A stretch of 38,200 bases of DNA from Dysgonamonadaceae bacterium. GTDB taxonomy: Bacteria > Bacteroidota > Bacteroidia > Bacteroidales > Azobacteroidaceae. Position numbers and translations under genes: made by a program. The stretch lies in the NCBI GenBank assembly GCA_031253625.1, contig JAIRVZ010000047.1, positions 1 to 38,200 of the forward strand, given 5' to 3'. Under the pieces are notes generated by a model, which saw only the letters and a list, made by a program, of their open reading frames with translations, was not told the DNA's origin and searched no databases. Positions 1 through 8,725 of this stretch are shown in pieces (position 1 is the first letter of the stretch; each line of letters begins with the position of its first letter).

Positions 1-440
1 ATGTATTCGTCAGGCAATAATAAATTTTACTTTACTCCCAATACTTCCGCTTGGCAAAACAAATGGGTTAAAATTATTGCATGTGATAAAAGTACCAATT
101 TATGGTCAGACCCCGTGTATGTGAAGATAGATTTTGTAGGGCCTCCGCCTCCAGCTCAAACAAAACCACGCATAACTTCACCATCAGACAGGTCAAGCTC
201 TACTTTCGAGAAGGATGTAAATGTTACTGTTTCAGGAAATAACATCGAGGTAACCTATGTTGGACTTAACGGAGAACCTAATCCATCGAATACTAACGAG
301 AGTCAAAATGGATTTTACACAGGGAAGATGTATTCGTCAGGCAATAATAAATTTTACTTTACTCCCAATACTTCCGCTTGGCAAAACAAATGGGTTAAAA
401 TTATTGCATGTGATAAAAGTACCAATTTATGGTCAGACCC
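1..440 (+). repeat. Identical 113-bp direct repeats inside the lipase gene
   Basis: Bases 1-113 and 328-440 are identical by eye. The next base is the first difference (C versus T). They encode the second half of two adjacent beta modules. Two further modules in the same gene have drifted, so this pair is the result of a recent duplication or gene conversion. Confidence 0.9.
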
Positions 441-2502
441 TGTATATGTAAAAATATTAGGTTCAACTCCTCCTAAATCTGAACACGGAATTGAAATCTT
501 ATCGGACAAAGATTATAGTTCAGCCTTTGCTTCGACTGCCTATAATCCAAGACTTGCTTATTGGTGCGCCAAAGCAGCAAAAGATGCTTATGATAATTCC
601 AACGAAACGATGAAATTACTTGGCTTTAATCCTGAAAAATTAGACCTCGCAGAATTTGATATACCTGTATATATGTTAGTTGGAATGAAAATGACAAAAA
701 TCAATGTTTCAGTAGGACTAAGGGGTTATATTGGGAAAACTACAGTTAATGGAGAAAATGTTGTAATGATTGCCATTCGAGGTAGTAAAACAACAAGTAA
801 TTGGCTATCTGATTTTAATGCTTATCCCTACAGTTGGAAAACAGAATTACCAAGCATTCCTGATAATGTTATTCCCGATGATAATACATTTTCTAAGTGG
901 ATTCCATTTTTATCACAGGCAAGTCCAGAGGCTCATGGTGGTTTTTTCCTTTGTACACAAAAGATTTGGAATAAAATACCAGCACATTACAAGAATACAA
1001 ACAATTTATTCATTGTAACAGGGCATAGTTTAGGCGGTGCTATTTCAGAATTGTTATGTTTAAAATTAAAAGATGCAAATGTTCCGGTTAACAATATAAT
1101 TAGTTACGGCTTTGCCTCTCCTCCTGTCGGTGATGAAGATTTGAGAAATCATGCAGGTAATCTAAAAAGTAAAATTATTAAAATAAAAAGTAACAATGAT
1201 GTAGTGCCTAATGCCGGGATTTTCGCTTTTACCCTTGCAAATCAAGTAGGAACAATTACATTTTCAGACAAATGGGCAATAGATATACCCGGAAATCATT
1301 CTATGGACAGATATTTGCAGGAAATTTCAAATTTAAAACCTCCTCGTTTTACGAATGATTTTAAAACAGTAAGCTATTCTTCTACCCCAATGAATCAACC
1401 CCAATCTCAAAACAGTAATACTTCCAATGCTCCTGCTCAACCAATTGGAACAAATAGTAATACAGTTACTCCAATTACTACAAGTAACTCGCAAGAAAGC
1501 ACAAATACTAACAACCCGAATACAAGAGGAAGTCAAGTCGGTCAACGACGACAAGGCAACACTAATCAGCAACAACCTCAAACCAAACCGCTCATAACTT
1601 CGCCATCAGACAGGTCAACTTTTATTCTTGGTAACCAATTAGATGTTACTGTTTCAGGCAATAACATTGAAGTAATGTATTCCGGGCTTACCGGAAATCC
1701 TAATCCTCCCAACGAGAACGAAAGCAATTTTTACAAAGGTACAATGTATTCATCCTGTAACAATAATTTCTTCTTTACTCCTAATACTTCGACTTGGGAA
1801 AATAAATGGGTAAAGATTATTGCTCGCGACAAAAATACTAATCTTTGGTCAGACCCAGTATATGTGCAGATACTACCAAAACAAAATAATCAACAACAGC
1901 AGCAAGCCAATAACTTGTTTCAAACTGCTCAACAACAGCAGCAATCCGAGAATAAAACTTCCAATGTTCCTGTTCAATCAATGACAATAGAAGGGAATAC
2001 TGTTAGTCGAACGACTTCTCTCTATCAGCAGGAAAATACCAATGCAAGAGAAAGACAAGACAGTCGGCAGCCACAAAGAGGTAACACAAATCAACAACAA
2101 CAGCAGCAGCAAACGAAACCGCAAATAACCTCGCCATCAGACAGGTCAAGTATTGTTGTTGGTAGCCAGTTAAGCGTTACCGTTTCAGGCGATAACATCG
2201 AGGTAACTTATACCGGACTTACCGGCGACCCCAACCCTTCAAACAAAAACGAACGCAGTTTTGAAAGGAGAACAATGAGTTTATCCGGCAACAATACATT
2301 CTTTTTCACTCCCAATGGCTTAACTTGGGAAAACAGATGGGTAAAAATTGTTGCTCGCGACAAAAATACCAATCTCTTGTCTGACCCTGTGTATGTAAAG
2401 ATAGAACAAAATAATCAGCAACGCGGTCGGAATCAGCAGCGAGATAACGATAATCAAGAAGATAATCGCAGACAACGAGGAAACAATAATAATCGTAGAT
2501 AA
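1..2502 (+). CDS. Class 3 lipase-like protein with repeated beta modules (5' end cut)
   Basis: The frame is open from base 1. The ATG there is an internal Met of a repeat, so the true start lies outside the window. An alpha/beta-hydrolase domain of the class 3 lipase type spans about residues 160-455. It has the nucleophile elbow GHSLGG (Ser343), a likely catalytic Asp400 in SNNDVVP and His433 in GNHSMD. Around it lie copies of a ~95-residue module at about 57-152, 531-625 and 708-802, plus the tail of another at 1-43. Each runs from a TSPSDRS motif to WSDPVYV and is probably a beta sandwich. Linkers are rich in Q, N, S and T, and the C-terminus is an N/R/Q-rich tail. It is probably an exported enzyme with binding or adhesive repeats; the substrate is unknown. 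No T9SS sorting domain is visible. The next gene starts 20 bp downstream. Confidence 0.8.
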   Translation: MYSSGNNKFYFTPNTSAWQNKWVKIIACDKSTNLWSDPVYVKIDFVGPPPPAQTKPRITSPSDRSSSTFEKDVNVTVSGNNIEVTYVGLNGEPNPSNTNESQNGFYTGKMYSSGNNKFYFTPNTSAWQNKWVKIIACDKSTNLWSDPVYVKILGSTPPKSEHGIEILSDKDYSSAFASTAYNPRLAYWCAKAAKDAYDNSNETMKLLGFNPEKLDLAEFDIPVYMLVGMKMTKINVSVGLRGYIGKTTVNGENVVMIAIRGSKTTSNWLSDFNAYPYSWKTELPSIPDNVIPDDNTFSKWIPFLSQASPEAHGGFFLCTQKIWNKIPAHYKNTNNLFIVTGHSLGGAISELLCLKLKDANVPVNNIISYGFASPPVGDEDLRNHAGNLKSKIIKIKSNNDVVPNAGIFAFTLANQVGTITFSDKWAIDIPGNHSMDRYLQEISNLKPPRFTNDFKTVSYSSTPMNQPQSQNSNTSNAPAQPIGTNSNTVTPITTSNSQESTNTNNPNTRGSQVGQRRQGNTNQQQPQTKPLITSPSDRSTFILGNQLDVTVSGNNIEVMYSGLTGNPNPPNENESNFYKGTMYSSCNNNFFFTPNTSTWENKWVKIIARDKNTNLWSDPVYVQILPKQNNQQQQQANNLFQTAQQQQQSENKTSNVPVQSMTIEGNTVSRTTSLYQQENTNARERQDSRQPQRGNTNQQQQQQQTKPQITSPSDRSSIVVGSQLSVTVSGDNIEVTYTGLTGDPNPSNKNERSFERRTMSLSGNNTFFFTPNGLTWENRWVKIVARDKNTNLLSDPVYVKIEQNNQQRGRNQQRDNDNQEDNRRQRGNNNNRR

Positions 2503-2522
2503 CAAGAAAATTAAAAAAAATT

Positions 2523-3539
2523 ATGACACAGATTTTAAAAATGAAAGTATTATGTTGGCTAATACCGGTATTTACAATGGCAATAGTAACAAGTTGCAGT
2601 AAAGACGACAATATAGACTCTACGCCAAAGAAGCCCAGTTTGGAAATTTTAACACTAACAGCAAACGGAACTTTTTTGCAAAACCAACCGGGAAGTTTTA
2701 CAGCGACTTTGAGAAATAGTGGAAATGCAACCTATAATTCCAGATTATGGTTTTATCTTGAAAAACCGGTCATTTACAATCCTAACCAACTTGTTGGTGC
2801 AGGTAATATATATTCTATTGAAGCCGGCGAAACTAAGACTATAACTATTTCTGATGTTATCACTTTGCCACCAGATACTTATGATTGCAATATGGTATTT
2901 GATGCCAATAATAATCCTTCTGATATGGATACATATCAATTTTCTAACCCTCCAACCCTACAGGTAATGGTCAAAAGTAATACTATTAACTTAAATCGTG
3001 ACGGAGCAGTAATTAATGGTGTAAAATGGGCAGGCAGAAATGTAGATGCTCCCGGTACATTTGTCACTAATCCTGTAGATGCGGGTAGGTTTTACCAATG
3101 GAATCGCAAAGTTAGTTGGAGTACAACAGACCCAATTACTTCTTTACCATCCGGTCATTCATGGGATAGTAGTATGCCTACAGGTACTACATGGGAGAAA
3201 GTAAACGACCCATCTCCTGCAGGTTGGCGTGTTCCTACTTTAGAAGAACTTGCAAAACTGTTTGATACAAATAAAGTGTCTAACGAATGGTGCAAAGTAA
3301 ACGGTACAATAGGTAGATTATTTACCGATAAAACTACCGGAAACATTATCTTTTTACCTGCCGTAGGATGTATCAGCAACTTAGGCACGATGCAGTGGGT
3401 TGATTCTTACGGTCTCTATTGGAGCAGTACGCAGGGTGACAGTAACAGTGCATACGACTTAGTCATCAGTAACAGTGATGCGAAATATTCAACCTTTTAC
3501 CGTAGCGGAGGGCTGCCAGTACGCTGTGTCGCAGAATAA
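2523..3539 (+). CDS. Lipoprotein with C-terminal FISUMP domain
   Basis: The N-terminus is a lipoprotein signal: a hydrophobic stretch followed by the lipobox VTSC (Cys at about residue 25), then SKDDN, so it is likely lipid-anchored. Residues about 38-150 form a beta-rich, CARDB-like region (SFTATLRNSGNATYNS, then AGETKTITIS). Residues about 158-338 match the Fibrobacter succinogenes major paralogous domain (Fib_succ_major). The signs are INGVKWAGRNVD at its start, PAGWRVPTLEEL, YWSSTQ, and the terminal PVRCVAE. The biochemical role of this family is not known. An in-frame ATG at 2541 is an alternative start. A second FISUMP lipoprotein lies at 13616-14800 on the other strand. Confidence 0.8.
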   Translation: MTQILKMKVLCWLIPVFTMAIVTSCSKDDNIDSTPKKPSLEILTLTANGTFLQNQPGSFTATLRNSGNATYNSRLWFYLEKPVIYNPNQLVGAGNIYSIEAGETKTITISDVITLPPDTYDCNMVFDANNNPSDMDTYQFSNPPTLQVMVKSNTINLNRDGAVINGVKWAGRNVDAPGTFVTNPVDAGRFYQWNRKVSWSTTDPITSLPSGHSWDSSMPTGTTWEKVNDPSPAGWRVPTLEELAKLFDTNKVSNEWCKVNGTIGRLFTDKTTGNIIFLPAVGCISNLGTMQWVDSYGLYWSSTQGDSNSAYDLVISNSDAKYSTFYRSGGLPVRCVAE

Positions 3540-3596
3540 TCGTGCGGTAGCAGTGACCCTAATATTGCAGAAATAACTATTTAGTAACAAAAATAT

Positions 3597-4601
3597 ATGA
3601 AACGAAAGAAAAAATTCATCCGGCATTTTGCTACAGTTCTTTTGGGCAGTTTATTATGCGCCCAAACGTATGCACAGCATACAACCGAGTTTCTATTTTC
3701 GGAAACTGCACCCGATTACATCAGGGAAGCAATGCAAACCAACACAAAAGCAGTATTTGCAGAAATCAACCGTGCCTACGACCAAAACAAGTCGGGGCTT
3801 TCGCTTTCATCGACGAATGTTACCGGCGAAGCAAGCCAACGTATTCAAACCCTCTGGAAGACAAGCCGATTCTATTGTACCGAAACCGGCATTACCACGC
3901 GGGTTTTGAAATCATCAAACGGCTATCAGGTGCGGAATATTCCGGTATTTTTTGTTGAGGGCAGCAGTCCCGAAGACCAATATCAGGATATAGTAATTGA
4001 ATTTACCGCAGTCGGAAAAATCAGCGATATGTATATTGCCATTATGCCGCATCAGTACGCGAAAATAATGATGTACTCGAACGAAGTTACCGACTTGCGC
4101 TACCGACAAATGATTGTGGAGTTAGTAGAAAATTTTCGCACAGCGTACAACCGTAAAGATTTGCCGTTTCTGGAAGACATTTACAGTGAAGATGCCCTGA
4201 TTATTACCGGAAAAGTGCTAAGACAACAAAAAAGAGGCGATGTGCCAATGGCGTATGACCAACAGAAGGTAGAATATAGCGTTCAGAATAAGAAACAATA
4301 TCTTGGCAATTTGAAAAGAGTTTTTGAACGAAATTCTTATATCAATATCAAATTCGATGAAATTGTGGTAACGCGGCACGAAGGCAATCCGAATATCTAC
4401 GGTGTTACGCTGAAACAGGACTGGAACGCTTCGGGCGGCTATCACGATGAAGGTTGGTTGTTCCTGATGATTGACTACGAAGATGAAAATAATCCGCTTA
4501 TTTGGGTACGCACTTGGCAGCCTTTGACAGACCCAACAGGCAAGAATATTCGTTATAATACAGAAGATATTTTTGGATTGGGAAATTTTCCTGTAAGATA
4601 A
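3597..4601 (+). CDS. Exported protein with NTF2-like C-terminal region
   Basis: A Sec signal peptide (KRKKK, then a hydrophobic core, ending near AQTYAQ at about residue 26) indicates export. The C-terminal half (from about residue 175, LVENFRTAYNRKDLPFLEDIYSED) has the helix-then-strand pattern of NTF2/SnoaL-like domains. A conserved-looking W is found in the closing strands (LIWVRTWQPL). I do not recognise a specific function. It starts 57 bp after the FISUMP lipoprotein and is followed 7 bp later by the TPR gene, so it probably belongs to the same + strand transcription unit. Confidence 0.7.
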   Translation: MKRKKKFIRHFATVLLGSLLCAQTYAQHTTEFLFSETAPDYIREAMQTNTKAVFAEINRAYDQNKSGLSLSSTNVTGEASQRIQTLWKTSRFYCTETGITTRVLKSSNGYQVRNIPVFFVEGSSPEDQYQDIVIEFTAVGKISDMYIAIMPHQYAKIMMYSNEVTDLRYRQMIVELVENFRTAYNRKDLPFLEDIYSEDALIITGKVLRQQKRGDVPMAYDQQKVEYSVQNKKQYLGNLKRVFERNSYINIKFDEIVVTRHEGNPNIYGVTLKQDWNASGGYHDEGWLFLMIDYEDENNPLIWVRTWQPLTDPTGKNIRYNTEDIFGLGNFPVR

Positions 4602-4608
4602 TTTGAAT

Positions 4609-6003
4609 ATGAAACATTGTTTATTTTTATTATTACTAAAGCTGTGTGGCACAGCATTGGTATTTTCGCAAGTTACTTTGCAGGAGTTTATTATCGAAAA
4701 AGACGACAATCCGCAAGTCTTTTACAAGGGGAAAGGTTGTACGCCCGATGTCGGGGTAATTGTGTTTTATACTACTATTTCAGATTTGAAATTCAGTATG
4801 CCAGATACACCAAGTCGCTTAAAAAACACACCCACTTTCGACAAAGCAAATAATTGTTATGTGCTTTGCGTACAACCAACCGATACAAAAATCGGCGGTA
4901 TAATGCAATATTCTGTTGCCATTACTGGTACGGGATACAAACCCATGCCTGCCTATATGGTAAGTGACATAAATGCCGGAAGAGCACAGCATTTTAAAAT
5001 AAAAATAGAGGAGGATTGGAAAAGTGCATTTGAAAATTTAAAAAAAGAAATAGACAAACTGAAAGGAGAAAGTAGCAAGACGGTAAGTTTGCAAGAACAA
5101 AAGCCTGTTGTTCCTATCACTTCTGCTGTTCCTGCTTATTCTGCGATGAGTTGGTATCAGGAGGGTAAGTCGAACAGCAATGCCAGCAACTTCTCAGAAG
5201 CAATACGCTGCTATCGCAATGCACTTGATATAAACCCTAATATGAGTGATGCTTGGTATAATTTGGGCATTGCCTATGAACGGAAAAAGGGAAAGTCCGA
5301 AGCTATGGAATGTTATCAAAAGGCAGCTCAACTTGGAAATAAAGATGCTCAAAGACTTCTAACATTACAAAAAGGGGAAAGCAGTAGTGTTGCAAGTCCA
5401 CATGAGCAGAAACCTGTTGTTCCTGTTTATTCTGCGATGAGCTGGTATCAGGAAGGTAAGTTGAACAGCGATGCTGGCAACTATTCTGAAGCAATACGCT
5501 GCTATCGCAATGCTCTTGAAATTAATCCCAATATGAGCGATGCTTGGTATAATTTAGGCATAGCTTACGAACGTGAAAAGAAAAAGTTCGAAGCAATGGA
5601 ATGTTATCAAAAGGCAGCGAGACTTGGGAATAAAGATGCTCAAGAACTTTTGGCATTAACAGATAATTCAAACATTAATATTGAAACACCGAAAAATGCA
5701 AAAACAGATTTGGAGGAATTTAGACTATCAATATCTGCAGAAAAACAGTTTTTTCTAACTCCCCCTACTTATAACATAACGATTGATGGTAAATTAAAAT
5801 TTAAAATGAAAGGGGGCGAGGAAAAAGTTCTGCCTGTAGCACAAGGGAATCACAATGTTGAAATAAAAATGTCATTTAGGAAAACCGTATTTACCATACA
5901 GATTAAAAAAGATGCTAATATTTTACTCTGTATGAATCGAACTACGGGTAAAATTGATGTAACCGTGGGTTTCGCAGAATATTTCATACTGCAACACAAA
6001 TAA
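4609..6003 (+). CDS. Exported TPR protein with duplicated TPR block
   Basis: I chose the ATG at 4609. A TTG at 4603 is in frame, but the ATG directly precedes the signal peptide (KHCLFLLLLKLCGTALVFSQ). Residues about 22-140 form a beta-rich N-terminal domain. Two near-identical blocks follow, each with TPR-type helices (AMSWYQEGK, EAIRCYRNAL, INPNMSDAWYNLGIAYE, EAMECYQKAA). The C-terminal ~110 residues are beta-rich with a GNHNVEIK motif. TPRs bind proteins, so a periplasmic or surface scaffolding role is likely; the partners are unknown. The gene ends 19 bp before the next one. Confidence 0.75.
   Translation: MKHCLFLLLLKLCGTALVFSQVTLQEFIIEKDDNPQVFYKGKGCTPDVGVIVFYTTISDLKFSMPDTPSRLKNTPTFDKANNCYVLCVQPTDTKIGGIMQYSVAITGTGYKPMPAYMVSDINAGRAQHFKIKIEEDWKSAFENLKKEIDKLKGESSKTVSLQEQKPVVPITSAVPAYSAMSWYQEGKSNSNASNFSEAIRCYRNALDINPNMSDAWYNLGIAYERKKGKSEAMECYQKAAQLGNKDAQRLLTLQKGESSSVASPHEQKPVVPVYSAMSWYQEGKLNSDAGNYSEAIRCYRNALEINPNMSDAWYNLGIAYEREKKKFEAMECYQKAARLGNKDAQELLALTDNSNINIETPKNAKTDLEEFRLSISAEKQFFLTPPTYNITIDGKLKFKMKGGEEKVLPVAQGNHNVEIKMSFRKTVFTIQIKKDANILLCMNRTTGKIDVTVGFAEYFILQHK
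5101..5645 (+). repeat. Tandem duplication of ~240 bp in the TPR gene
   Basis: Bases about 5101-5346 and 5409-5643 are clear copies. Both encode PVVP..SAMSWYQEGK through EAMECYQKAA.LGNKDAQ with few substitutions. The spacer includes a Q/S-rich stretch also present before the first copy. Confidence 0.85.
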
Positions 6004-6022
6004 CATAATAACACAAATAAAC

Positions 6023-6811
6023 ATGATACGAAAAAATAAAATTCAAAAAAAGCTATTCCTGTTTTTTGCCACTATTGTGGTCGGCATAGCAAATTCGTTT
6101 GCACAGGATATTATTACTCTGAAAGACGGTAAAGAGATTATAGCATTGGTTTACGAAATCGGAGATATTGATGTCATGTATAAGAAAATCGATAACCCCA
6201 ACGGACCTAACTATACGTTGAAAATATCAGAAATTTTTATGATTGAGTACGCCAACGGCAGCAAGGACGTATTTGCGGACACCACTAAACCTGCGCCCGT
6301 TGTGGAAAACGCTCAAAGTAAGGAAAATTTGTCACTTGAACATCGAAAAACATTGGCAACAACAGAAGAAACAGTAAAACCGTACAGATTCAGAATGTAT
6401 CTTGGAATAGGTAGCGGACACAGTTATGGCCCCGTTGGATATTCAATGGAAGCACGATTTTATCAGTTTGGACTTCACGGAGGAGTTGGATATTACCCTA
6501 ATTTAGATAGCCCTGCTTGGTCAATTGGAGCAAAAGCGTATTTTTGGAAAAATCTGTATTTTGATTCGATGATTGGAGTTATTGGTCATATAGAAGCTTA
6601 CGAATATAACCCATATTATGGTTATAAATATGACTCCTATTTTGAACCTGTTATTGGAGCGACAGAGATGTTAGGTGTTAATTGGTCGTGGGGAAGCAAT
6701 GTCCGATTTGGAGTAAATTTAGGTATAGGTATAGCCTTCGGATTTGATTATGATTTGATTGGTCCTGCTTATGACATAGGTATAACCATCAGTTTTGGTT
6801 CAAAAAAATAA
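6023..6811 (+). CDS. Exported protein: shared N-domain plus small outer-membrane barrel
   Basis: A signal peptide ends near NSFAQ (residue 27). Residues about 28-90 (DIITLKDGKEIIALVYEI, then DNPNGPNY) are a small beta domain also present in the next gene. After a linker, residues about 118-262 alternate polar and aromatic/glycine residues (MYLGIGSGHSYG, FGLHGGVGYYP, GVNLGIGIAFG). This pattern suggests an eight-strand-type outer-membrane barrel. It probably sits in the outer membrane with the N-domain in the periplasm. Its role is not recognised. The next gene follows 13 bp downstream and begins with a near-copy of this gene's 5' end. Confidence 0.7.
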   Translation: MIRKNKIQKKLFLFFATIVVGIANSFAQDIITLKDGKEIIALVYEIGDIDVMYKKIDNPNGPNYTLKISEIFMIEYANGSKDVFADTTKPAPVVENAQSKENLSLEHRKTLATTEETVKPYRFRMYLGIGSGHSYGPVGYSMEARFYQFGLHGGVGYYPNLDSPAWSIGAKAYFWKNLYFDSMIGVIGHIEAYEYNPYYGYKYDSYFEPVIGATEMLGVNWSWGSNVRFGVNLGIGIAFGFDYDLIGPAYDIGITISFGSKK

Positions 6812-6824
6812 AAATAGATAAAAT

Positions 6825-7427
6825 ATGACACGAAAAATTAAAATTCAAAAAAGGCTATTCTTGTTTTTAATTGCTATTTTGACAAGTATAGCAACTTCGT
6901 TTGCGCAGGATGTGATTACTCTGAAAGATGGCAAAGAGATTACAGCATTAGTTTACGAAATCAGTGATATTGATGTCAAATACAAAAAAATCGACAACCC
7001 CAATGGCCCAAATTATGTACTAAAAAAGGCAGATGTTCTTACGATTAAATATGCTAACGGCAGCAAGGATGAGTTCCCTGATACCGTACCTATTACTGCT
7101 CAAAAAGTAAACCAACCACAAGTACCTACGGAAACTCCACCTGAATTTCCGGGTGGAGAAGTAGCATTGCAGCAATGGTTGAAGGAAAATCTTAAATATC
7201 CTGAAGATGCTAAGAAAAACGAGGTTCAGGGAAAGGTCGTCGTTAATTTCACAGTAGAAAGAAGCGGCAACATTTCTTTCATAACAGTTGCCAAGAAAAT
7301 TTATCCCGCTCTGGACAAAGAAGCTGTGCGCCTTGTAAAAGCAATGCCCAAATGGAAACCTGCTACAAAAAAAGGAAAGGCAGTAGCGGCCACGCATAAT
7401 ATTACTATATTGTTTAAGTTGGATTAA
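6825..7427 (+). CDS. Exported protein: shared N-domain plus TonB C-terminal domain
   Basis: Residues 1-90 are a paralogue of the preceding gene's N-terminus: same signal-peptide layout, DVITLKDGKEITALVYEI and DNPNGPNY. The C-terminus (about 105-200) is a TonB C-terminal domain: PPEFPGGEVALQQWLKENLKYP, EVQGKVVVNFTVERSG, LDKEAVRLVKAMPKWKPA and the final strand THNITILFKLD. There is no N-terminal transmembrane anchor other than the cleavable-looking signal, so it is not a classical TonB. Proteins of this kind are common in Bacteroidota, and the specific role is open. It is the last gene of the + strand cluster. Confidence 0.8.
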   Translation: MTRKIKIQKRLFLFLIAILTSIATSFAQDVITLKDGKEITALVYEISDIDVKYKKIDNPNGPNYVLKKADVLTIKYANGSKDEFPDTVPITAQKVNQPQVPTETPPEFPGGEVALQQWLKENLKYPEDAKKNEVQGKVVVNFTVERSGNISFITVAKKIYPALDKEAVRLVKAMPKWKPATKKGKAVAATHNITILFKLD

Positions 7428-7594
7428 TTATTGAGGATGATTTTTTTCTGTCGTTTTTCAAAATGCTCTTTGATAAATTTTTCCAATATAATTTCTCATG
7501 AATAAATCGTTGCTACAATTTTTCTTTTACCACCCGAATAAGAATAACCCGGAATTATGCCATTTATTAAACGAAAATGCAAATAAATAAAACC

Positions 7595-7780
7595 CCGGAA
7601 GGTTACTCTTTCACGGCAAAGTTAATTCCCTGCTTTCAAGCCTTCAGCAAGGTCAAGCTGCTTTGCGGTTTTTAAGGAAAATACAGCCCTCGCAAGCTCG
7701 GACATGATTTTCCTTAAAAAACCTTGCCTTACGGCTTGCAGGGAATTTCGTTTTGCCTTGAAAGAATAACCGTCCGCAGG
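7595..7780. repeat. Large imperfect palindrome (~185 bp)
   Basis: The two halves of this stretch are near-complementary. From outside in: CGGAAGGTTACTCTTTCA (7596-7613) pairs with 7759-7775; GGCAAA (7615-7620) with TTTGCC (7752-7757); AATTCCCTGC (7624-7633) with GCAGGGAATT (7738-7747); CAAGCC with GGCTTG; CAAGG with CCTTG; and AAGGAAAAT (7674-7682) with ATTTTCCTT (7706-7714). The left arm carries about 15 extra bases (7653-7668). The loop is about 24 bp. The same family, with the same left-arm insertion, is split by the IS110 element at 34.4-36.2 kb. The rest of 7428-7594 is AT-rich with no gene that I can support. Confidence 0.85.
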
Positions 7781-7803
7781 TCAGGACATAAAAACGAATT
7801 TGT

Positions 7804-8229
7804 ATGAAAAAAGGATTTAAACTCTCATGCGACAAGACAGGGAAAGACCAGGGCAAGGCGAATTATGCAAATGCCTATATCGGTTTTGGAGTAACGCACC
7901 GCAGGTCATCAACAGGGATTTATCTCGAAGATGCTAAACAGGCAGGCATACCGGTGAACGGGGAAATCAGCCCGGACGAAAATACAGTTGCTTTTGTATC
8001 GGTGGCAAGTGAAGGCTTTTTTGTAGAACAAACAGTTGCAATGGCTCAAAAAGTAATTGCTGCCGGCGGAGCAGTCGTGATGGATAGAAGCGGGACAGGG
8101 TTCGGACAGTCACACTCTCGATTCAACCGCAACGGAGAAGGCAGAGTACAGGATGCACTCGGAAAACCGGCAGGACAGACAAAGGAAGGATATAATATTT
8201 TTGGGAGTACCGGATTATGTTTGCCTTAA
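7804..8229 (+). CDS. Hypothetical protein, 141 aa
   Basis: I do not recognise this protein with confidence. It is soluble, with no signal peptide or TM segment. Visible features are an N-terminal AYIGFG segment, RRSSTGIYLEDAKQAG, a strand-like NTVAFVSVASEG, a helix EQTVAMAQKVIAAGGAVVMD, and a glycine-rich end (GYNIFGSTG). The alternation of a strand and an Ala-rich helix ending in GGAVVMD resembles a small alpha/beta fold. The ATG follows the palindrome by 23 bp. Proteins of this general look accompany DUF4326 genes on Bacteroidota mobile elements, and a DUF4326 gene lies at 36233; this link is an inference. It converges with the HXXEE gene. Confidence 0.55.
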   Translation: MKKGFKLSCDKTGKDQGKANYANAYIGFGVTHRRSSTGIYLEDAKQAGIPVNGEISPDENTVAFVSVASEGFFVEQTVAMAQKVIAAGGAVVMDRSGTGFGQSHSRFNRNGEGRVQDALGKPAGQTKEGYNIFGSTGLCLP

Positions 8230-8256
8230 CAACCAAAGTATATTACCATCCCTTAA

Positions 8257-8712
8257 TCAATTTTTTATCTTTTGTTTTATCTTTTGTAACGCTATTGGAA
8301 ACAACATAATCAGAAAACCACCTGTTAAAGAAATCAATATAAAAGATAAGCTTAGTATCCCTTTTTGAGCGGCAAGAAAATAAGCCCAGAAACATATCGG
8401 AAGAAAAAGAAATACGGAAGTTATTATTCCGGGAGAAAATTTACGTTTGACTATAGTCGTACCAATATGGGCAAACAATGCATTAACAGTCGCCAAGCCA
8501 ACAAAAAGATAGGAATATACAGGGCATTCAAATCCAATAACAGAACAGGATATTCCTAAAATGATAACAGCTAAATTGGCAATGAAAAATTCATTCCATT
8601 CAAGTTTCATGCCGGATGTTTTTTGTGCCCAATCTTGCCAGTCCAATACATATTCTTCCAAAATATGTCCTGCGTATGCGACTGTCAGTATCCAAAAAGG
8701 AAGATTCTCCAT
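8257..8712 (-). CDS. HXXEE-domain membrane protein
   Basis: This is a 151-aa protein with about four hydrophobic segments. Near the N-terminus is HILEE (His16 to Glu20), the H-x-x-E-E signature that names this family of small membrane proteins; a second His is at HIGTTIVKR. The invariant His and Glu residues in or near the membrane suggest a metal-dependent membrane enzyme, but the function is unproven. It starts 13 bp after the GNAT gene and is probably the last gene of the glsB-GNAT-HXXEE operon. Confidence 0.8.
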   Translation of the reverse strand: MENLPFWILTVAYAGHILEEYVLDWQDWAQKTSGMKLEWNEFFIANLAVIILGISCSVIGFECPVYSYLFVGLATVNALFAHIGTTIVKRKFSPGIITSVFLFLPICFWAYFLAAQKGILSLSFILISLTGGFLIMLFPIALQKIKQKIKN

Positions 8713-8725
8713 AATTATTTACTTT

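Noticed and set aside
1-3. ATG at base 1 as the lipase start
   Set aside because: It is the internal Met of a repeat whose identical copy at 328 is preceded by coding sequence; the gene must start outside the window.
4603-4608. TTG start for the TPR gene
   Set aside because: The ATG two codons later directly precedes a good signal peptide.
7653-7856. Minus-strand open frame across the palindrome
   Set aside because: It lies almost entirely within the palindrome arms and overlaps the better-supported 141-aa gene.
8230-8256. Terminator between the convergent 141-aa and HXXEE genes
   Set aside because: The 27-bp gap has no hairpin with a T-run.
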